This document shows positions 42,923 through 54,400 of a stretch of 64,000 bases of DNA, piece by piece (positions within the stretch are counted from its first letter, which is position 1; every line of letters starts with the position of its first letter). A program made the translations under genes and the position numbers. Under the pieces are notes generated by a model that saw nothing but the letters and a program-made list of their open reading frames with translations, ran no database searches and was not told where the DNA came from. The stretch is from Burkholderiales bacterium (lineage in GTDB: Bacteria > Pseudomonadota > Gammaproteobacteria > Burkholderiales > Burkholderiaceae_C): NCBI GenBank assembly GCA_016000265.1, contig JAECRL010000006.1, positions 124,001 through 188,000 of the forward strand. The letters are read 5' to 3'.

Positions 42923-42971
42923 GCGCGCGCGTGCCCGCGTGTGCGCCCGTGCGCCCACGTGTGTGCGCGCG
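42923..42971. other. Alternating purine-pyrimidine (Z-DNA-prone) tract between SET-domain gene and topB
   Basis: Runs of strict alternation, GCGCGCGCGTGC (42923-42934), GCGTGTGCGC (42937-42946), GTGCGC (42949-42954) and CACGTGTGTGCGCGCG (42956-42971), are separated only by CC steps. Together they cover almost 50 bases of the 137-base divergent promoter region. Confidence 0.85.
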
Positions 42972-43030
42972 AGAAGCCCGATTGTATGTAAGCCTTTCGT
43001 CAACCGATCCCCTCACGATCACAAACGCTC

Positions 43031-45727
43031 ATGAGCAAAGCCCTGGTCATTGCAGAGAAGCCTTCGGTGGCTCAAGACATCGTGCGTGCGCTCACGCCGG
43101 TGGATGGCAAATTCGAGAAGCACGACGAATACTTCGAGTCCGAGCACTACGTGGTCAGCTCGGCCGTGGGTCACCTGGTCGAAATCAAGGCGCCCGACGA
43201 GTTCGACGTCAAGCGCGGCAAGTGGAGCTTCGCCAACCTGCCCGTCATCCCGCCGCACTTCGACCTCAACCCCATCGACAAGAGTAAGGGGCGCCTCAAC
43301 GCCCTGGTCAAGCTCATCAAGCGCAAGGACGTCACCAGCCTCATCAACGCGTGTGACGCGGGGCGCGAGGGCGAACTCATCTTCCGCCTGATCGTGCAGT
43401 ACGCCGCCGACAGCACGGCCACCACCCGCGCCAAGGGCCTGGGCAAGGACGTCAGCCGCCTGTGGCTGCAGAGCATGACGCCAGCGGCCATTCGCGATGG
43501 CTTCGCGCAGCTGCGCACGGACGAGCAGATGCTGCCGCTGGCCTCGGCCGCGCGTTGCCGCTCCGAAGCCGACTGGCTGGTGGGCATCAACGGCACGCGC
43601 GCCATGACGGCCTTCAATTCGCGCGATGGCGGCTTCTTCCTGACCACCGTGGGCCGGGTGCAGACGCCGACGCTGTCCATCGTGGTGGAGCGCGAGGAGA
43701 AGATCCGCAAGCACATCTACCGCGATTACTGGGAGATCCGCGGTACCTTCGGCGCGCAGGCCGGCAGCTACGACGGCAAGTGGTTCAACCCGGACTTCAA
43801 GAAGGTCAAGGGCGCGGCCGAAGGCTCGCTGGAGGCCGAGCAGAAGGCCGACCGCGTCTGGTCTGCCGCCGAGGCGCAGGCCATTGCCGATGCCGTGCGT
43901 GGCCAGGCCGGCACGGTCACGGAAGAGTCCAAGCCCAGCACCCAGGCCAGCCAGTTGCTGTACGACCTGACCACGCTGCAGCGTGAGGCCAACTCCCGCT
44001 TTGGCTTTTCCGCCAAGACCACGCTGGGCCTGGCGCAGGCCCTGTACGAAAAGCACAAGGTGCTGACCTACCCGCGTACCGACTCGCGCGCGCTGCCCGA
44101 GGACTACCTGGGCGTGGTCAAGCAGACCATGGAGATGATCGCCGACGAGGACCTGCCCGGGCCGCTCAAGGACCTGGCCCAGCACGCCCGCAAGGCCGTC
44201 AACGACGGCTACATCAAGCCCACCAAGCGCGTCTTCGACAACGCCAAGGTGTCGGACCACTTCGCCATCATCCCGACGCTTCAGGCCCCACGCAGCCTGA
44301 CCGAGGCCGAGGCCAAGCTCTACGACATGGTGGTCAAGCGCTTCATCGCGGTGTTCTACCCCTCGGCCGAGTTCATGGTCACGACCCGGATCACGCAGAT
44401 CCCGGCGGGCGGTGCCACGCACCACTTCCAGACCAACGGCAAGGTGCTGGTCAAGCCGGGCTGGATGGCCGTTTATGGCAAGGAAGCGGCCGAGGAGGGC
44501 GACGACGCCCACCTGGTGGCCGTGCAGCCGGGCGAGTCGGTGTGCAACGAGGAGGTCACCGTCAACGCGCTGAAGACCAAGCCGCCGGCCCGCTACACCG
44601 AAGCCACGCTGCTGAGCGCCATGGAAGGCGCGGGCAAGCTCATCGACGACGAGGAGCTGAAAGCCGCGATGCAGGAAAAGGGCCTGGGCACGCCAGCCAC
44701 GCGCGCACAGGTCATCGAAGGCCTGCTGACCGAGAAGTACATGCTGCGCGAGGGCCGCGAGCTCATCCCCACGGCCAAGGCCTTCCAGCTCACCACGCTG
44801 TTGCGTGGCCTGGGCGTGGAAGACCTGACCAAGCCCGAGCTGACCGGCAACTGGGAGCACCAGTTGAGCGAGATGGAGAAGGGCCGCCTCAGTCGCGAGG
44901 CCTTCATGGACGAGATCGCCGCGATGACGCAGCGCATCGTGCAAAAGGCCAAGGAGTACGACCGCGACACCATCCCCGGTGACTACGCCACCCTGAGCAC
45001 GCCCTGCCCGAACTGCGGCGGCGTGGTCAAGGAGAACTACCGCCGCTTCACCTGCGTGGGCAAGGGCGCGGCCAACGGCGCGGACGGCGAAGCCGCCACG
45101 GGTTGCGGCTTCAGCATGACCAAGATCCCGGCCGGGCGCAGCTTCGAGCTGCACGAGGTCGAGCAGCTGCTGAGCACGCACAAGCTGGGCCCGCTGGAGG
45201 GCTTCCGCTCCAAGGCGGGCTGGCCCTTCACGGCCGAGCTGAAGATGGTGCAGGACGCGGAGTCGAACAACTGGAAGATGGAGTTCGACTTCGGCGAAGA
45301 CGCGAAGAAGGAAGAGGAGTCGGGCGAGGCCATCGACTTCAGCGACCAGACCACGCTGGGCGCCTGCCCCAAGTGCAACAGCTCGGTGTTCGAGCACGGC
45401 ACGAACTACGTCTGCGAGAAGGCCGTGGGCCCCAAGCCGAGTTGCGACTTCAAGAGCGGAAAGGTCATCCTGCAGCAGCCGATCACGCCGGAGCAGCTGG
45501 CCAAGCTGCTGGACAACGGCAAGACCGACTTGCTGGAGAACTTCGTCTCCAACAAGACGCGCCGCAAGTTCAAGGCCTTCCTGAGCTGGAACGCCAAGGA
45601 AGGCAAGGTGGGCTTCGAGTTCGAACCGCGTGCGCCACGGGTGGCGGGCAAGACGGCGGGCAAGACGGCCGCCAAAAAGGCCGCCGCCAAGACCGTGACG
45701 AAGGTGGCGGCCAAGAAGGCGGCTTGA
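43031..45727 (+). CDS. topB: DNA topoisomerase III (type IA)
   Basis: This 898-residue decatenating topoisomerase has an N-terminal TOPRIM domain with KALVIAEKPSVAQDIVRAL and the acidic DxD region ACDAGREGELIF. The type IA core has the active-site Tyr region KVLTYPRTDSRALPED. The C-terminal zinc-binding modules include PCPNCGGVVKENYRRFTCVGKG and ACPKCNSS...FEHGTNYVCE. After two TopB C-terminal repeats, the last 30 residues are Lys/Ala-rich (KTAAKKAAAKTVTKVAAKKAA), similar to histone-H1-like tails, probably for nonspecific DNA binding. Length exceeds E. coli TopB (653) by these additions. Confidence 0.96.
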   Translation: MSKALVIAEKPSVAQDIVRALTPVDGKFEKHDEYFESEHYVVSSAVGHLVEIKAPDEFDVKRGKWSFANLPVIPPHFDLNPIDKSKGRLNALVKLIKRKDVTSLINACDAGREGELIFRLIVQYAADSTATTRAKGLGKDVSRLWLQSMTPAAIRDGFAQLRTDEQMLPLASAARCRSEADWLVGINGTRAMTAFNSRDGGFFLTTVGRVQTPTLSIVVEREEKIRKHIYRDYWEIRGTFGAQAGSYDGKWFNPDFKKVKGAAEGSLEAEQKADRVWSAAEAQAIADAVRGQAGTVTEESKPSTQASQLLYDLTTLQREANSRFGFSAKTTLGLAQALYEKHKVLTYPRTDSRALPEDYLGVVKQTMEMIADEDLPGPLKDLAQHARKAVNDGYIKPTKRVFDNAKVSDHFAIIPTLQAPRSLTEAEAKLYDMVVKRFIAVFYPSAEFMVTTRITQIPAGGATHHFQTNGKVLVKPGWMAVYGKEAAEEGDDAHLVAVQPGESVCNEEVTVNALKTKPPARYTEATLLSAMEGAGKLIDDEELKAAMQEKGLGTPATRAQVIEGLLTEKYMLREGRELIPTAKAFQLTTLLRGLGVEDLTKPELTGNWEHQLSEMEKGRLSREAFMDEIAAMTQRIVQKAKEYDRDTIPGDYATLSTPCPNCGGVVKENYRRFTCVGKGAANGADGEAATGCGFSMTKIPAGRSFELHEVEQLLSTHKLGPLEGFRSKAGWPFTAELKMVQDAESNNWKMEFDFGEDAKKEEESGEAIDFSDQTTLGACPKCNSSVFEHGTNYVCEKAVGPKPSCDFKSGKVILQQPITPEQLAKLLDNGKTDLLENFVSNKTRRKFKAFLSWNAKEGKVGFEFEPRAPRVAGKTAGKTAAKKAAAKTVTKVAAKKAA

Positions 45728-45794
45728 GCGCGCGCCCGGACCGGGGGGCGTTCATGCGTTATCGTTCGCCCCTTTTCGTGGCGGAGGTTGCGCC

Positions 45795-46892
45795 TTGTTG
45801 TTGCCGTGTTTGAAGTGGGTGGGCTGGGCCCGGGTGCTGTGTTGGGGTGTGGTGCTGCAAGGCGCCGCGCTGGCGCAGTCGGTGGCACCGCCTGTGGCGC
45901 AGGGGGCGGTGCCCGTCAAAGGCGCGGGCGCCAGCTTCCCGTCGCTGGTCTATGCGCGATGGGCCGAGCGGTTCACGCGCGAGAACCCGGGCGTGCAGGT
46001 GTCCTATCAGGCCACGGGCTCGGGTGACGGCGTCAAGCAGGCGATGGCGCGCAGCGTGGCCTTCGGTGGCACCGACGTGCCGCTGAGCGCGAGCAAGCTG
46101 CAGGAGGCCCGCCTCGTGCAGATCCCGATGCTGGTGGGGGGCCTGGTGCCGGTGGTCAACCTGCCGGGTGTGGGCGCCAACCAGCTGGTGCTGGACGGCC
46201 CGGTGCTGGCCGACATCATGCTGGGCCAGCTCACGCGCTGGGACGATGCGCGCATCGCGCGGCTCAACCCGGGCGTTCGCCTGCCGACGTTGCCGATCAC
46301 GCGGGTGGTGCGCCAGGATGCATCGGGGTCGACCGAGATGCTGATGCGCTACCTGGCGGCGTCGTCGCCCCGCTTCCGCGAGGCCTTGCCCGTCAGCCAG
46401 CGGCCGACCTGGCCGGGCTCGCCCTTGGTGGGCAAGGGCAACGACGGCGTCGTGGCGGCGCTGCGCCAGGCGCCGGGCGGCATCGCGGCGGTCTCGCATG
46501 ACCGCGTGCTGCGCGACCGCCTGAGCGCCGTGCGGCTGAAGTCCGCCGATGGCCGCGTGCTGACGGCCTCGGCGGCGAGCTTTCGCGCCGCCATCCTGGC
46601 CTCCGACCTCTACCTCAAGGGCGACGACCTGGCCAGCCTGGTCAACCTGCCCAAGGCCGATGCCTGGCCCATCACGGCCACGAGCTTCGTGCTGCTGGAC
46701 GCGGCCCCGCGCGACCTGGCGGCGGCCCAGGCCACGGCGCGCTTCGTGTACTGGTGTTTCATGCATGGCGATGAGCTCACCCGCGACACGGGCTTCGCGC
46801 CGTTGCCGGGGCGCGTGCAGGCCCGCCTGTCGGGGCGGCTGCTGCAGATCAAAGGCCCTCAGGGCCAGGCGCCTGACTTCGCCTCGCCCTGA
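45795..46892 (+). CDS. Phosphate ABC transporter substrate-binding protein, PstS-like (orphan)
   Basis: This 365-residue periplasmic binding protein starts at a TTG preceded by GGAGG at a seven-base distance. The signal peptide is VLCWGVVLQGAALAQS. The phosphate-cleft motifs are GAGASFPSLVYARW, YQATGSGDGVKQAM, FGGTDVPLS and RQDASGSTEMLMRYL, typical of PstS. No pstC, pstA, pstB or phoU is linked. It may serve a dispersed Pst system or be a scavenging/sensing paralogue. It is followed by msrP after 81 bases. Confidence 0.88.
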   Translation: MLLPCLKWVGWARVLCWGVVLQGAALAQSVAPPVAQGAVPVKGAGASFPSLVYARWAERFTRENPGVQVSYQATGSGDGVKQAMARSVAFGGTDVPLSASKLQEARLVQIPMLVGGLVPVVNLPGVGANQLVLDGPVLADIMLGQLTRWDDARIARLNPGVRLPTLPITRVVRQDASGSTEMLMRYLAASSPRFREALPVSQRPTWPGSPLVGKGNDGVVAALRQAPGGIAAVSHDRVLRDRLSAVRLKSADGRVLTASAASFRAAILASDLYLKGDDLASLVNLPKADAWPITATSFVLLDAAPRDLAAAQATARFVYWCFMHGDELTRDTGFAPLPGRVQARLSGRLLQIKGPQGQAPDFASP

Positions 46893-46973
46893 TCTTTTGC
46901 GGGGGACGGTGTAAGGTTCGCGCTGCATGACCCGACCGAGGTGATGCACCCCCTGGAGTCACCGGAGTCAACG

Positions 46974-48014
<1,041 letters not shown>

Positions 48015-48018
48015 CCCG

Positions 48019-48678
48019 ATGTCCGCTGCACCTTCTGCTTTCTCCGCTGTCTCTTCCACCCTCAACACCTGGTTGCTGCGCCCCTGGGCCAAGCCCCTGT
48101 TGTGGCTGGTGTGCGCCTTGCCGATGGCGGCCCTGATCGCAGCGGGCTTCGCGGGCCAGCTCGGTGCCAACCCGACCGACAAGTTCATCAAGGAGACCGG
48201 CGAGTGGGCCTTGCGCTGGCTGTGGCTGACGCTGGCCATCACGCCCCTGCGCGAGCTGGCGTCCCTGCCCGGTTTGCTGCGCCACCGCCGCGCCTTGGGG
48301 GTGACCGCCTTCGCCTACGCGCTGGTGCACTTCCTGTCCTACGCGTGGTTCGACCAGGGCTGGGTCGTCGATGACATCGTGGCCGACGTCTTCAAGCGCA
48401 ACTTCATCCTGGTGGGCATGTTGGCCCTGCTGGTGATGTTGCCGCTGGCGCTGACGTCGTTCAACGCGGCCATCCGCGCCATCGGCGGGCGGCGTTGGCA
48501 GGCGCTGCACAAGCTGGCCTACGCGGTGGCCCTGCTGGGCCTGCTGCACTTCTACTGGAAGAAATCGGCCAAGAACGACCTCACCGAGGTGGCGGTGTAC
48601 GCCGCCATCCTGGCGGTGCTGCTGGGCTGGCGCGTGATCCGCAAGGGCGGGGTGCTGGCCATGTTGCGCGTGCGCTGA
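48019..48678 (+). CDS. msrQ: Protein-methionine-sulfoxide reductase, heme-binding membrane subunit
   Basis: This 219-residue MsrQ (YedZ) has six transmembrane helices and passes quinone-derived electrons to MsrP. LRWLWLTLAITPLRELASLPGLLRHRRALGVTAFAYALVHFLSYAWFDQG is the conserved helix II-III region with the heme-ligand His. LHKLAYAVALLGLLHFYW supplies further His residues. It directly follows msrP. Confidence 0.96.
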   Translation: MSAAPSAFSAVSSTLNTWLLRPWAKPLLWLVCALPMAALIAAGFAGQLGANPTDKFIKETGEWALRWLWLTLAITPLRELASLPGLLRHRRALGVTAFAYALVHFLSYAWFDQGWVVDDIVADVFKRNFILVGMLALLVMLPLALTSFNAAIRAIGGRRWQALHKLAYAVALLGLLHFYWKKSAKNDLTEVAVYAAILAVLLGWRVIRKGGVLAMLRVR

Positions 48679-48690
48679 GGCGTGCGGGCC

Positions 48691-49692
48691 ATGCTGGAGG
48701 TGCTGGCGCTCATGGCGCCTTTCTTCGGTCTGGTGGGCTTGGGCTGGGTCGCGGTGCGCCGCGGCTGGTTGCCGGTCGATGGCATCGGCGTGCTGATGAC
48801 CTTCGTGCTGCAGTTTGCCTTGACGGCGTTGCTGTTGAGGCTGTCGGCGCAGGGGCGCTTGCAGGCGGGGGCGAGCGCGACCTTGCTGCTGGTTTACGCC
48901 GCCTCCAGCCTGGTGGTGATGGCCCTGGGCCTGTGGTGGGCTCGCAGGGCTGGCTTGTCGCGGCGCGATGGCGCCCTGGCGGCGCTGGTGACGGCCTTCC
49001 CCAACACCGGTTTCCTGGGGCTGCCTTTGCTGACCAGTTTGCTGGGCCCGGACGCCGCGGGGCCCGTGGCGGCCACGTTGCTGGTGGACGTGCTGGTGAG
49101 CTGCTCGCTGGCGATGGCGTGGGCGCACTCGTCGCCGGCGGCGCGACCCGAGGAGGCGGGCGACCCGGGCCCGGGGGCCGCGCTGCTGTCGTCGCTCAAG
49201 GGGGCGTTGCGCAACCCGTTGCTGCAGGCCATGGCCGCGGGGCTGTTGATCTCGGCGGCGGGCTGGACGCTGTGGCAGCCGCTCGACGACACCTTGCGCA
49301 TGCTGGGTCAGTCGGCCACGCCCGTGGCGCTGGTGACGCTGGGGGCCATCGTCGCTCGCTCGCAGGTGCTGGCCACCTCGTCGGCCCCGACCCGCGGGCG
49401 CGCCGCCCGGTCCTGGTGGTGGCTGGTGGCGCTCAAGCTGGTCGTGCACCCCTCGCTGGTCTGGCTGGCGGCGACGCTGGCCGCGGCCAGCGGGCACGCC
49501 TTGCCCCCACTGAGCGTGCTGGCCCTGACGTTGGCCGCGGCCTTGCCGTCTGCGGCCAACGTGTCGATGCTGGCCGAGCGCGAGGGCGCCGACACGGCCC
49601 TGGTGGCGCGCGTCATCCTCTGGACGACGGCGGCGGCCATGCTGACCTGGCTGATGTGGTCACACGTGCTTGGCGTGCGCTCGGCTGTGTGA
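48691..49692 (+). CDS. AEC (auxin efflux carrier) family transporter
   Basis: This 333-residue membrane protein has about ten helices in two inverted halves. [22 protein letters not shown] starts the first and [12 protein letters not shown] contains the AEC-family unwound Asn-Thr-Gly motif. The second half starts near [20 protein letters not shown] and includes [14 protein letters not shown]. Bacterial members export or import small carboxylates (malate, malonate); the substrate here is unknown. The ATG at 48691, with GAGG about ten bases upstream, is preferred to GTG at 48682. Its 3' end overlaps the convergent chemoreceptor gene by 33 bases. Confidence 0.9.
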   Translation: MLEVLALMAPFFGLVGLGWVAVRRGWLPVDGIGVLMTFVLQFALTALLLRLSAQGRLQAGASATLLLVYAASSLVVMALGLWWARRAGLSRRDGALAALVTAFPNTGFLGLPLLTSLLGPDAAGPVAATLLVDVLVSCSLAMAWAHSSPAARPEEAGDPGPGAALLSSLKGALRNPLLQAMAAGLLISAAGWTLWQPLDDTLRMLGQSATPVALVTLGAIVARSQVLATSSAPTRGRAARSWWWLVALKLVVHPSLVWLAATLAAASGHALPPLSVLALTLAAALPSAANVSMLAEREGADTALVARVILWTTAAAMLTWLMWSHVLGVRSAV

Positions 49693-51249
49693 CCCAATCG
49701 GCGTGGACTTGAAGAGGGCGATGGCCTCGGTCAGCCGGTTGGCCTGATTCTGCAGGTTGTTGGCCGCCTGGGTGGACTGCTGCACCAGGCTGGCGTTCTG
49801 CTGCGTGGCGTCGTCGAGCTGCACCACCGCGGCGTTGACCTGGTCGATGCCGGTGATTTGTTCGTTGGAGGCGTGGCTGATCTGGTCGATCAGGGTGGTC
49901 ACCTGCTGGACCTTGCTCACGATGTCGTCCATGGCCTGCCCCGCCTTGTCGACCTGCAGGCTGCCCTGCTCGACCCGCTCCACGCTGGCCTGGATGAGCG
50001 ACTTGATTTCGCGTGCGGCGTCGGCGGAGCGCTGGGCCAGGCTGCGCACCTCGGTGGCCACCACGGCGAAGCCACGGCCTTGCTCGCCGGCGCGGGCGGC
50101 TTCCACGGCGGCGTTGAGCGCCAGGATGTTGGTCTGGAAGGCGATGCCGTCGATGACCCCGATGATGTCCGAGATGCGCCGCGAGCTGTTGCTGATCTCG
50201 GTCATGGTCTCGACCACGTGGTTGACGACCTCGCCGCCGTGGCTGGCGGCCGCGCTGGCTTGCCCCGCGAGCTGCGTGGCCTCGCGTGCGGTGTCGGTGT
50301 TGGCGCGCACGGTCGAGGTCATTTGGTGCATCGAGGCGGCGGTCTGCTGCAGCTGCGAGGCCGTCACGTCGGTGCGGTGGCTGAGGTCCTGGTTGCCGTT
50401 GGCGATCTCGTCGCTGGCGTGACGCACCCCGACGATCTGGCTGCCGACGTCGTCCACCAGCGACTTGAGGTTCAGGCCCGACTGGTTGACCGCCCGCATC
50501 AGCATGCCGATTTCATCGACGCGGTTGAAGTGCAGGTTCTCGCCCGCCTGCCCGGCCGCCACGCTTTGGGCCTGCTTGAGCACCTTGTCCAGCGGCGTGG
50601 CGATCTGCTGCTCCAGCCACATGATCTTGACGAGGTTGGCCACGATCAGCACACCGGCCAGGCCGAACATGCTTTGCTGGTCCAGGCCCAGGAAGTGGGC
50701 CGCTGCCAGCGCGACGGCGGCCGTGATGCTGAGGGCCAGGCGCAGGCGCCAGCGCACCGAGAGGGTCTGAGGGATCGAGCGCCACTTCATCCAGCCGGTG
50801 TGCACCACCAGGCCGCGATGGAAGGCCAGGGTGCCCGCGCGCTGCTCACGGAAGGCCTTGTACAGGGTCTCGGCCTCCCTGACCTCGTCCGGGCTGGGCT
50901 TGGTGCGCACGGACATGTAGCCCACCACCTGGCCCTGGCGGACCACGGGCGTGGCGTTGGCTCGCACCCAGTAGTGGTCGCCGTCCTTGCGGCGGTTCTT
51001 GACCAGGGCCGTCCACGACATGCCGGCCTGCAGCGAGGCCCACATGTCGGCGAACGCCTCCTGGGGCATGTCGGGGTGCCGCACCATGTTGTGGGGCTGG
51101 CCCAGCAGCTCGTCGCGCTCGAAGCCACTGACTTGGATGAAGGCCTCGTTGGCGTAGGTGATGCGGCTGTGGGTGTCCGTGCTGGACATCAGGGTCGCAT
51201 CGGCGGGGTAGTCGTGGTCCTTTTGGGTGACCGGGAGATTCGTGCGCAT
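49660..51249 (-). CDS. PAS-domain methyl-accepting chemotaxis protein (Aer-like)
   Basis: This 529-residue receptor lacks a periplasmic sensor. The N-terminal PAS domain (about 15-125) has [33 protein letters not shown], the FAD-type redox-sensing pattern of Aer. A membrane anchor (about 170-210, two short helices) and a HAMP-like segment follow. The signalling coiled coil has the hairpin tip [37 protein letters not shown]. There is no terminal NWETF-type CheR-binding pentapeptide. It probably mediates energy or redox taxis. The 5' leader contains a bipartite inverted repeat. Confidence 0.94.
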   Translation of the reverse strand: MRTNLPVTQKDHDYPADATLMSSTDTHSRITYANEAFIQVSGFERDELLGQPHNMVRHPDMPQEAFADMWASLQAGMSWTALVKNRRKDGDHYWVRANATPVVRQGQVVGYMSVRTKPSPDEVREAETLYKAFREQRAGTLAFHRGLVVHTGWMKWRSIPQTLSVRWRLRLALSITAAVALAAAHFLGLDQQSMFGLAGVLIVANLVKIMWLEQQIATPLDKVLKQAQSVAAGQAGENLHFNRVDEIGMLMRAVNQSGLNLKSLVDDVGSQIVGVRHASDEIANGNQDLSHRTDVTASQLQQTAASMHQMTSTVRANTDTAREATQLAGQASAAASHGGEVVNHVVETMTEISNSSRRISDIIGVIDGIAFQTNILALNAAVEAARAGEQGRGFAVVATEVRSLAQRSADAAREIKSLIQASVERVEQGSLQVDKAGQAMDDIVSKVQQVTTLIDQISHASNEQITGIDQVNAAVVQLDDATQQNASLVQQSTQAANNLQNQANRLTEAIALFKSTPIGSHSRAHAKHV

Positions 51250-51256
51250 GGAATCA

Positions 51257-51316
51257 CCTTCAGTGGGTTGTGTCCGAAACAGTGGGGTTTTCGTCTTGTC
51301 GTGGACAAACTGAAGG
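51257..51316. repeat. Bipartite inverted repeat in the leader of the Aer-like gene
   Basis: CCTTCAGT (51257-51264) with TGTCC (51271-51275) is mirrored by GGACA (51303-51307) with ACTGAAGG (51309-51316). The pairing could make a long hairpin in the mRNA just ahead of the start codon at 51249, or form a dyad operator. Confidence 0.6.
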
Positions 51317-51421
51317 CTACCTGACGAGGATCAAAGTGATGTGCTGTTTTGTTGGCCGTTTAACAGGCATTAGTGAGAAATATGCAAAACCTCCGTTTGG
51401 TTTGACCTAGACAAAGTTGGG

Positions 51422-54400
51422 TCATGCGCGGTGGCGCGCCAGCACCCCTGCCAGGGCCCGGCCGGTGTGCGTGCCCTTGGCGACCAGCTTCTCGGGTGGG
51501 CCTTCGGCCACGACCTTGCCGCCGCCCGAGCCGCCTTCCGGCCCCATGTCGACGACCCAGTCGGCTTCGGCGATCACGTCCAGGTCGTGCTCGATGACGA
51601 CCACGCTGTGGCCGCCGTCCACCAGGCGGTGCAGCACGCGGATGAGTTTTTCGACGTCGGCCAGGTGCAGGCCCACGGTGGGCTCGTCGAGCACGTACAG
51701 CGTGTGGGGCGCTTTCTGGCCGCGGCGCGTGATGTCGTCGCGCACCTTGCTGAGCTCGGTCACCAGCTTGATGCGCTGGGCCTCGCCGCCCGACAGCGTG
51801 GGCGAGGGCTGGCCGAGCGTGAGGTAGCCCAGGCCCACGTCCTGCAGCAGCTTGAGCGGGTGCGCGATGGCGGGCATGGTGGCGAAGAACTCGACGGCGT
51901 CGTCGACCTCCATCTTGAGCACGTCGCCGATGTGCTTGCCGCGCCAGGTGGCCGCCAGCGTTTCGGGGTTGAAGCGCATGCCGTTGCAGGTGTCGCAATG
52001 CACCTTCACATCCGGCAGGAAGGCCATCTCGATGGTGCGGATGCCCTGGCCTTCGCAGTCGGGGCAGCGGCCTTCGCCGGTGTTGAAGCTGAATCGCCCC
52101 GCCGCCCAGCCGCGTGCCCGTGCTTCCAGCGTGTCGGCGAAGAGCTTGCGGATGGTGTCCCAGAAGCCGATGTAGGTGGCCGGGCAGGAGCGGGGCGTTT
52201 TACCGATGGGGGTCTGGTCGACTTCGAGCACGCGGTCCACCGCGCCCCAGCCTTCGAGGCTTGCGCAGCCGACCCACAGCGGCGCCGTGGTGGCGCGCTG
52301 TTTGGGCGGGATGGCGACGGCGGCCTGCACGTTGGCCAGCAGCACGTCGCGCGCGAGCGTGGACTTGCCCGAGCCCGACACGCCGGTGACGGCCACCAGC
52401 CGGTGCAGGGGCACGCCCACGTTCACGCTTTGCAGGTTGTGCAGCCTGGCGCCCTTGAGCTGGAGCTGCGGCGTGGCCGCATCGACCCCGCGACGCTCGG
52501 TCGCCTGGCCGTCGTCGCCGCGGCGCAGCGGGTGCTGCATGGGCGAGCGCAGGCAGCGGCCAGTCACGGAGTCTTCGGCGGCCATGATGTCGGCCACCGT
52601 GCCTTGCGCGACCACGGTGCCCCCGCGCACGCCGGCGCCGGGGCCGATGTCGATGATGTGTTCGGCGCGGCGGATGGTGTCTTCGTCGTGCTCGACCACC
52701 ACCAGCGTGTTGCCCGACTGGCCCAGGGTGTGCAGGGCGTCGAGCAGCAGCTGGTTGTCGCGCGGGTGCAGGCCGATGGTGGGTTCATCCAGCACGTAGC
52801 AGACCCCTTGCAGGTTGCTGCCCAGCTGGGCGGCCAGGCGGATGCGCTGCGCCTCGCCGCCGGACAGGGTGGGCGCGGCGCGGTCCAGGCTGAGGTAGCC
52901 CAGGCCGACCTGCTCCATGAAGGCCAGGCGGGACTTGATCTCGCTGACGATGTCGCGCGCGATGGTGGCCTCGCGGCCGTCGAGCTTGAGCTTGTCGCCC
53001 CATTTGCGCGCGTCCTTGACGGACAAGGCCGAGACCTCGGCGATGGACTGGCCGCGCAACTGCACGGCGCAAGCCACGGGGTTCAGGCGTGCGCCGTGGC
53101 AGGTGCCGCAGGCGGCGTCTTCGACGTCGTCCACATCGGGCTCGGCGAAGGTTTGCTCGCGCCCTTTCTTCTCGTCGGGTTGAGAGTCGTCGAGCACCTT
53201 GCGCTGCTCGCGCGTGAGCGCCAGGCCCGTGCCCACGCAGTCGGGGCACCAGCCGTGCTTGCTGTTGTAGCTGAACAGGCGTGGGTCCAGCTCGGGGTAG
53301 CTGGTGCCGCAGCTGGGGCAGGCGCGCTCGGTGCTGAAGACCTTCACGCGGCCCATGTGCAGGGTGGACTTGCCGGTGGCCAGCGCCTCGGCCAGGCCTT
53401 CGAGTCCGGTGATGAGGTGGACCACGCCCTTGCCGTGCTCCAGCGCCGAGGCCAGCAGCTCGCGCAGGCGGCCTTCGTTCTCCGGCGTGACGACCACGTC
53501 GCCCACGGGCAGCTCGATGGTGTGCTCGCGGTAGCGGTCGATCTTGGGGCCCTTGGCCGTGCCCCAGCCGGCGCTGGGCAGGAACTCGCCGTCCACTCGC
53601 AGGTAGTCGAAGCCGCGCGCCGAGGCCCACTTGGCCAGCTCGGTGTAGATGCCTTTGCGGTTGACGACCAGCGGCGCCATCAGGCCGATGTGCTGGCCGC
53701 GGTGGTCGCGCACCCACTGGGCCGCGATGGCCTCGGGCGTTTGCGGCAGCACGGGGATGGGGTGGCCGTCGCCGTCCACGCAGGTGGTGCAGTGCTGGGT
53801 GCCCAGCTTGACGTAGAGCAGGCGCAGGAAGTGGTGCACCTCGGTGGTGGTGCCCACGGTGGACTTGCGCCCGCCGCGTGACAGCCGCTGCTCGATGGCC
53901 ACGGTGGGCGGGATGCCGTAGACCGCGTCCACCTCGGGGCGCCCGGCCGGCTGCACCAGCGAGCGCGCGTAGGCGTTGAGCGATTCGAGGTAGCGGCGCT
54001 GGCCCTCGTTGAAGAGGATGTCGAAGGCCAGCGTGGACTTGCCCGAGCCGGACACGCCGGTGACCACGTTGAACTTGCCCCGCGGGATCGACACGCTCAT
54101 GCCCTGGAGGTTGTTCTCGTGCGCGTTGACGACCTCGATGGCTTCGGCGCCCGGCGCGCGCGCGGCGGCCTCGCGGCGTTGCTTGCGGCGCGCGGCGATG
54201 ACGGCCTGCAGCGAGCGGCTGTCTTCTTCGGCCTGGAGCACGGTGGCGGGCGTGGCGTTGGCCTCGTCGGCCAGGCCCATGGCCTGTTCGTACTCGCGCA
54301 GCGCCAGGGCGGTGTGGGTGTGGCCGAGCTTGAGCTCGTCGGGCGAGCCCGTGGCCACGAGCTGGCCGCCCGCGTCGCCGCCTTCGGGGCCCAGCTCGAT

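Noticed and set aside
45728-45794. Lys/Ala-rich end of topB as a separate histone H1-like gene
   Set aside because: It is continuous in frame with topB, with no independent start or RBS.
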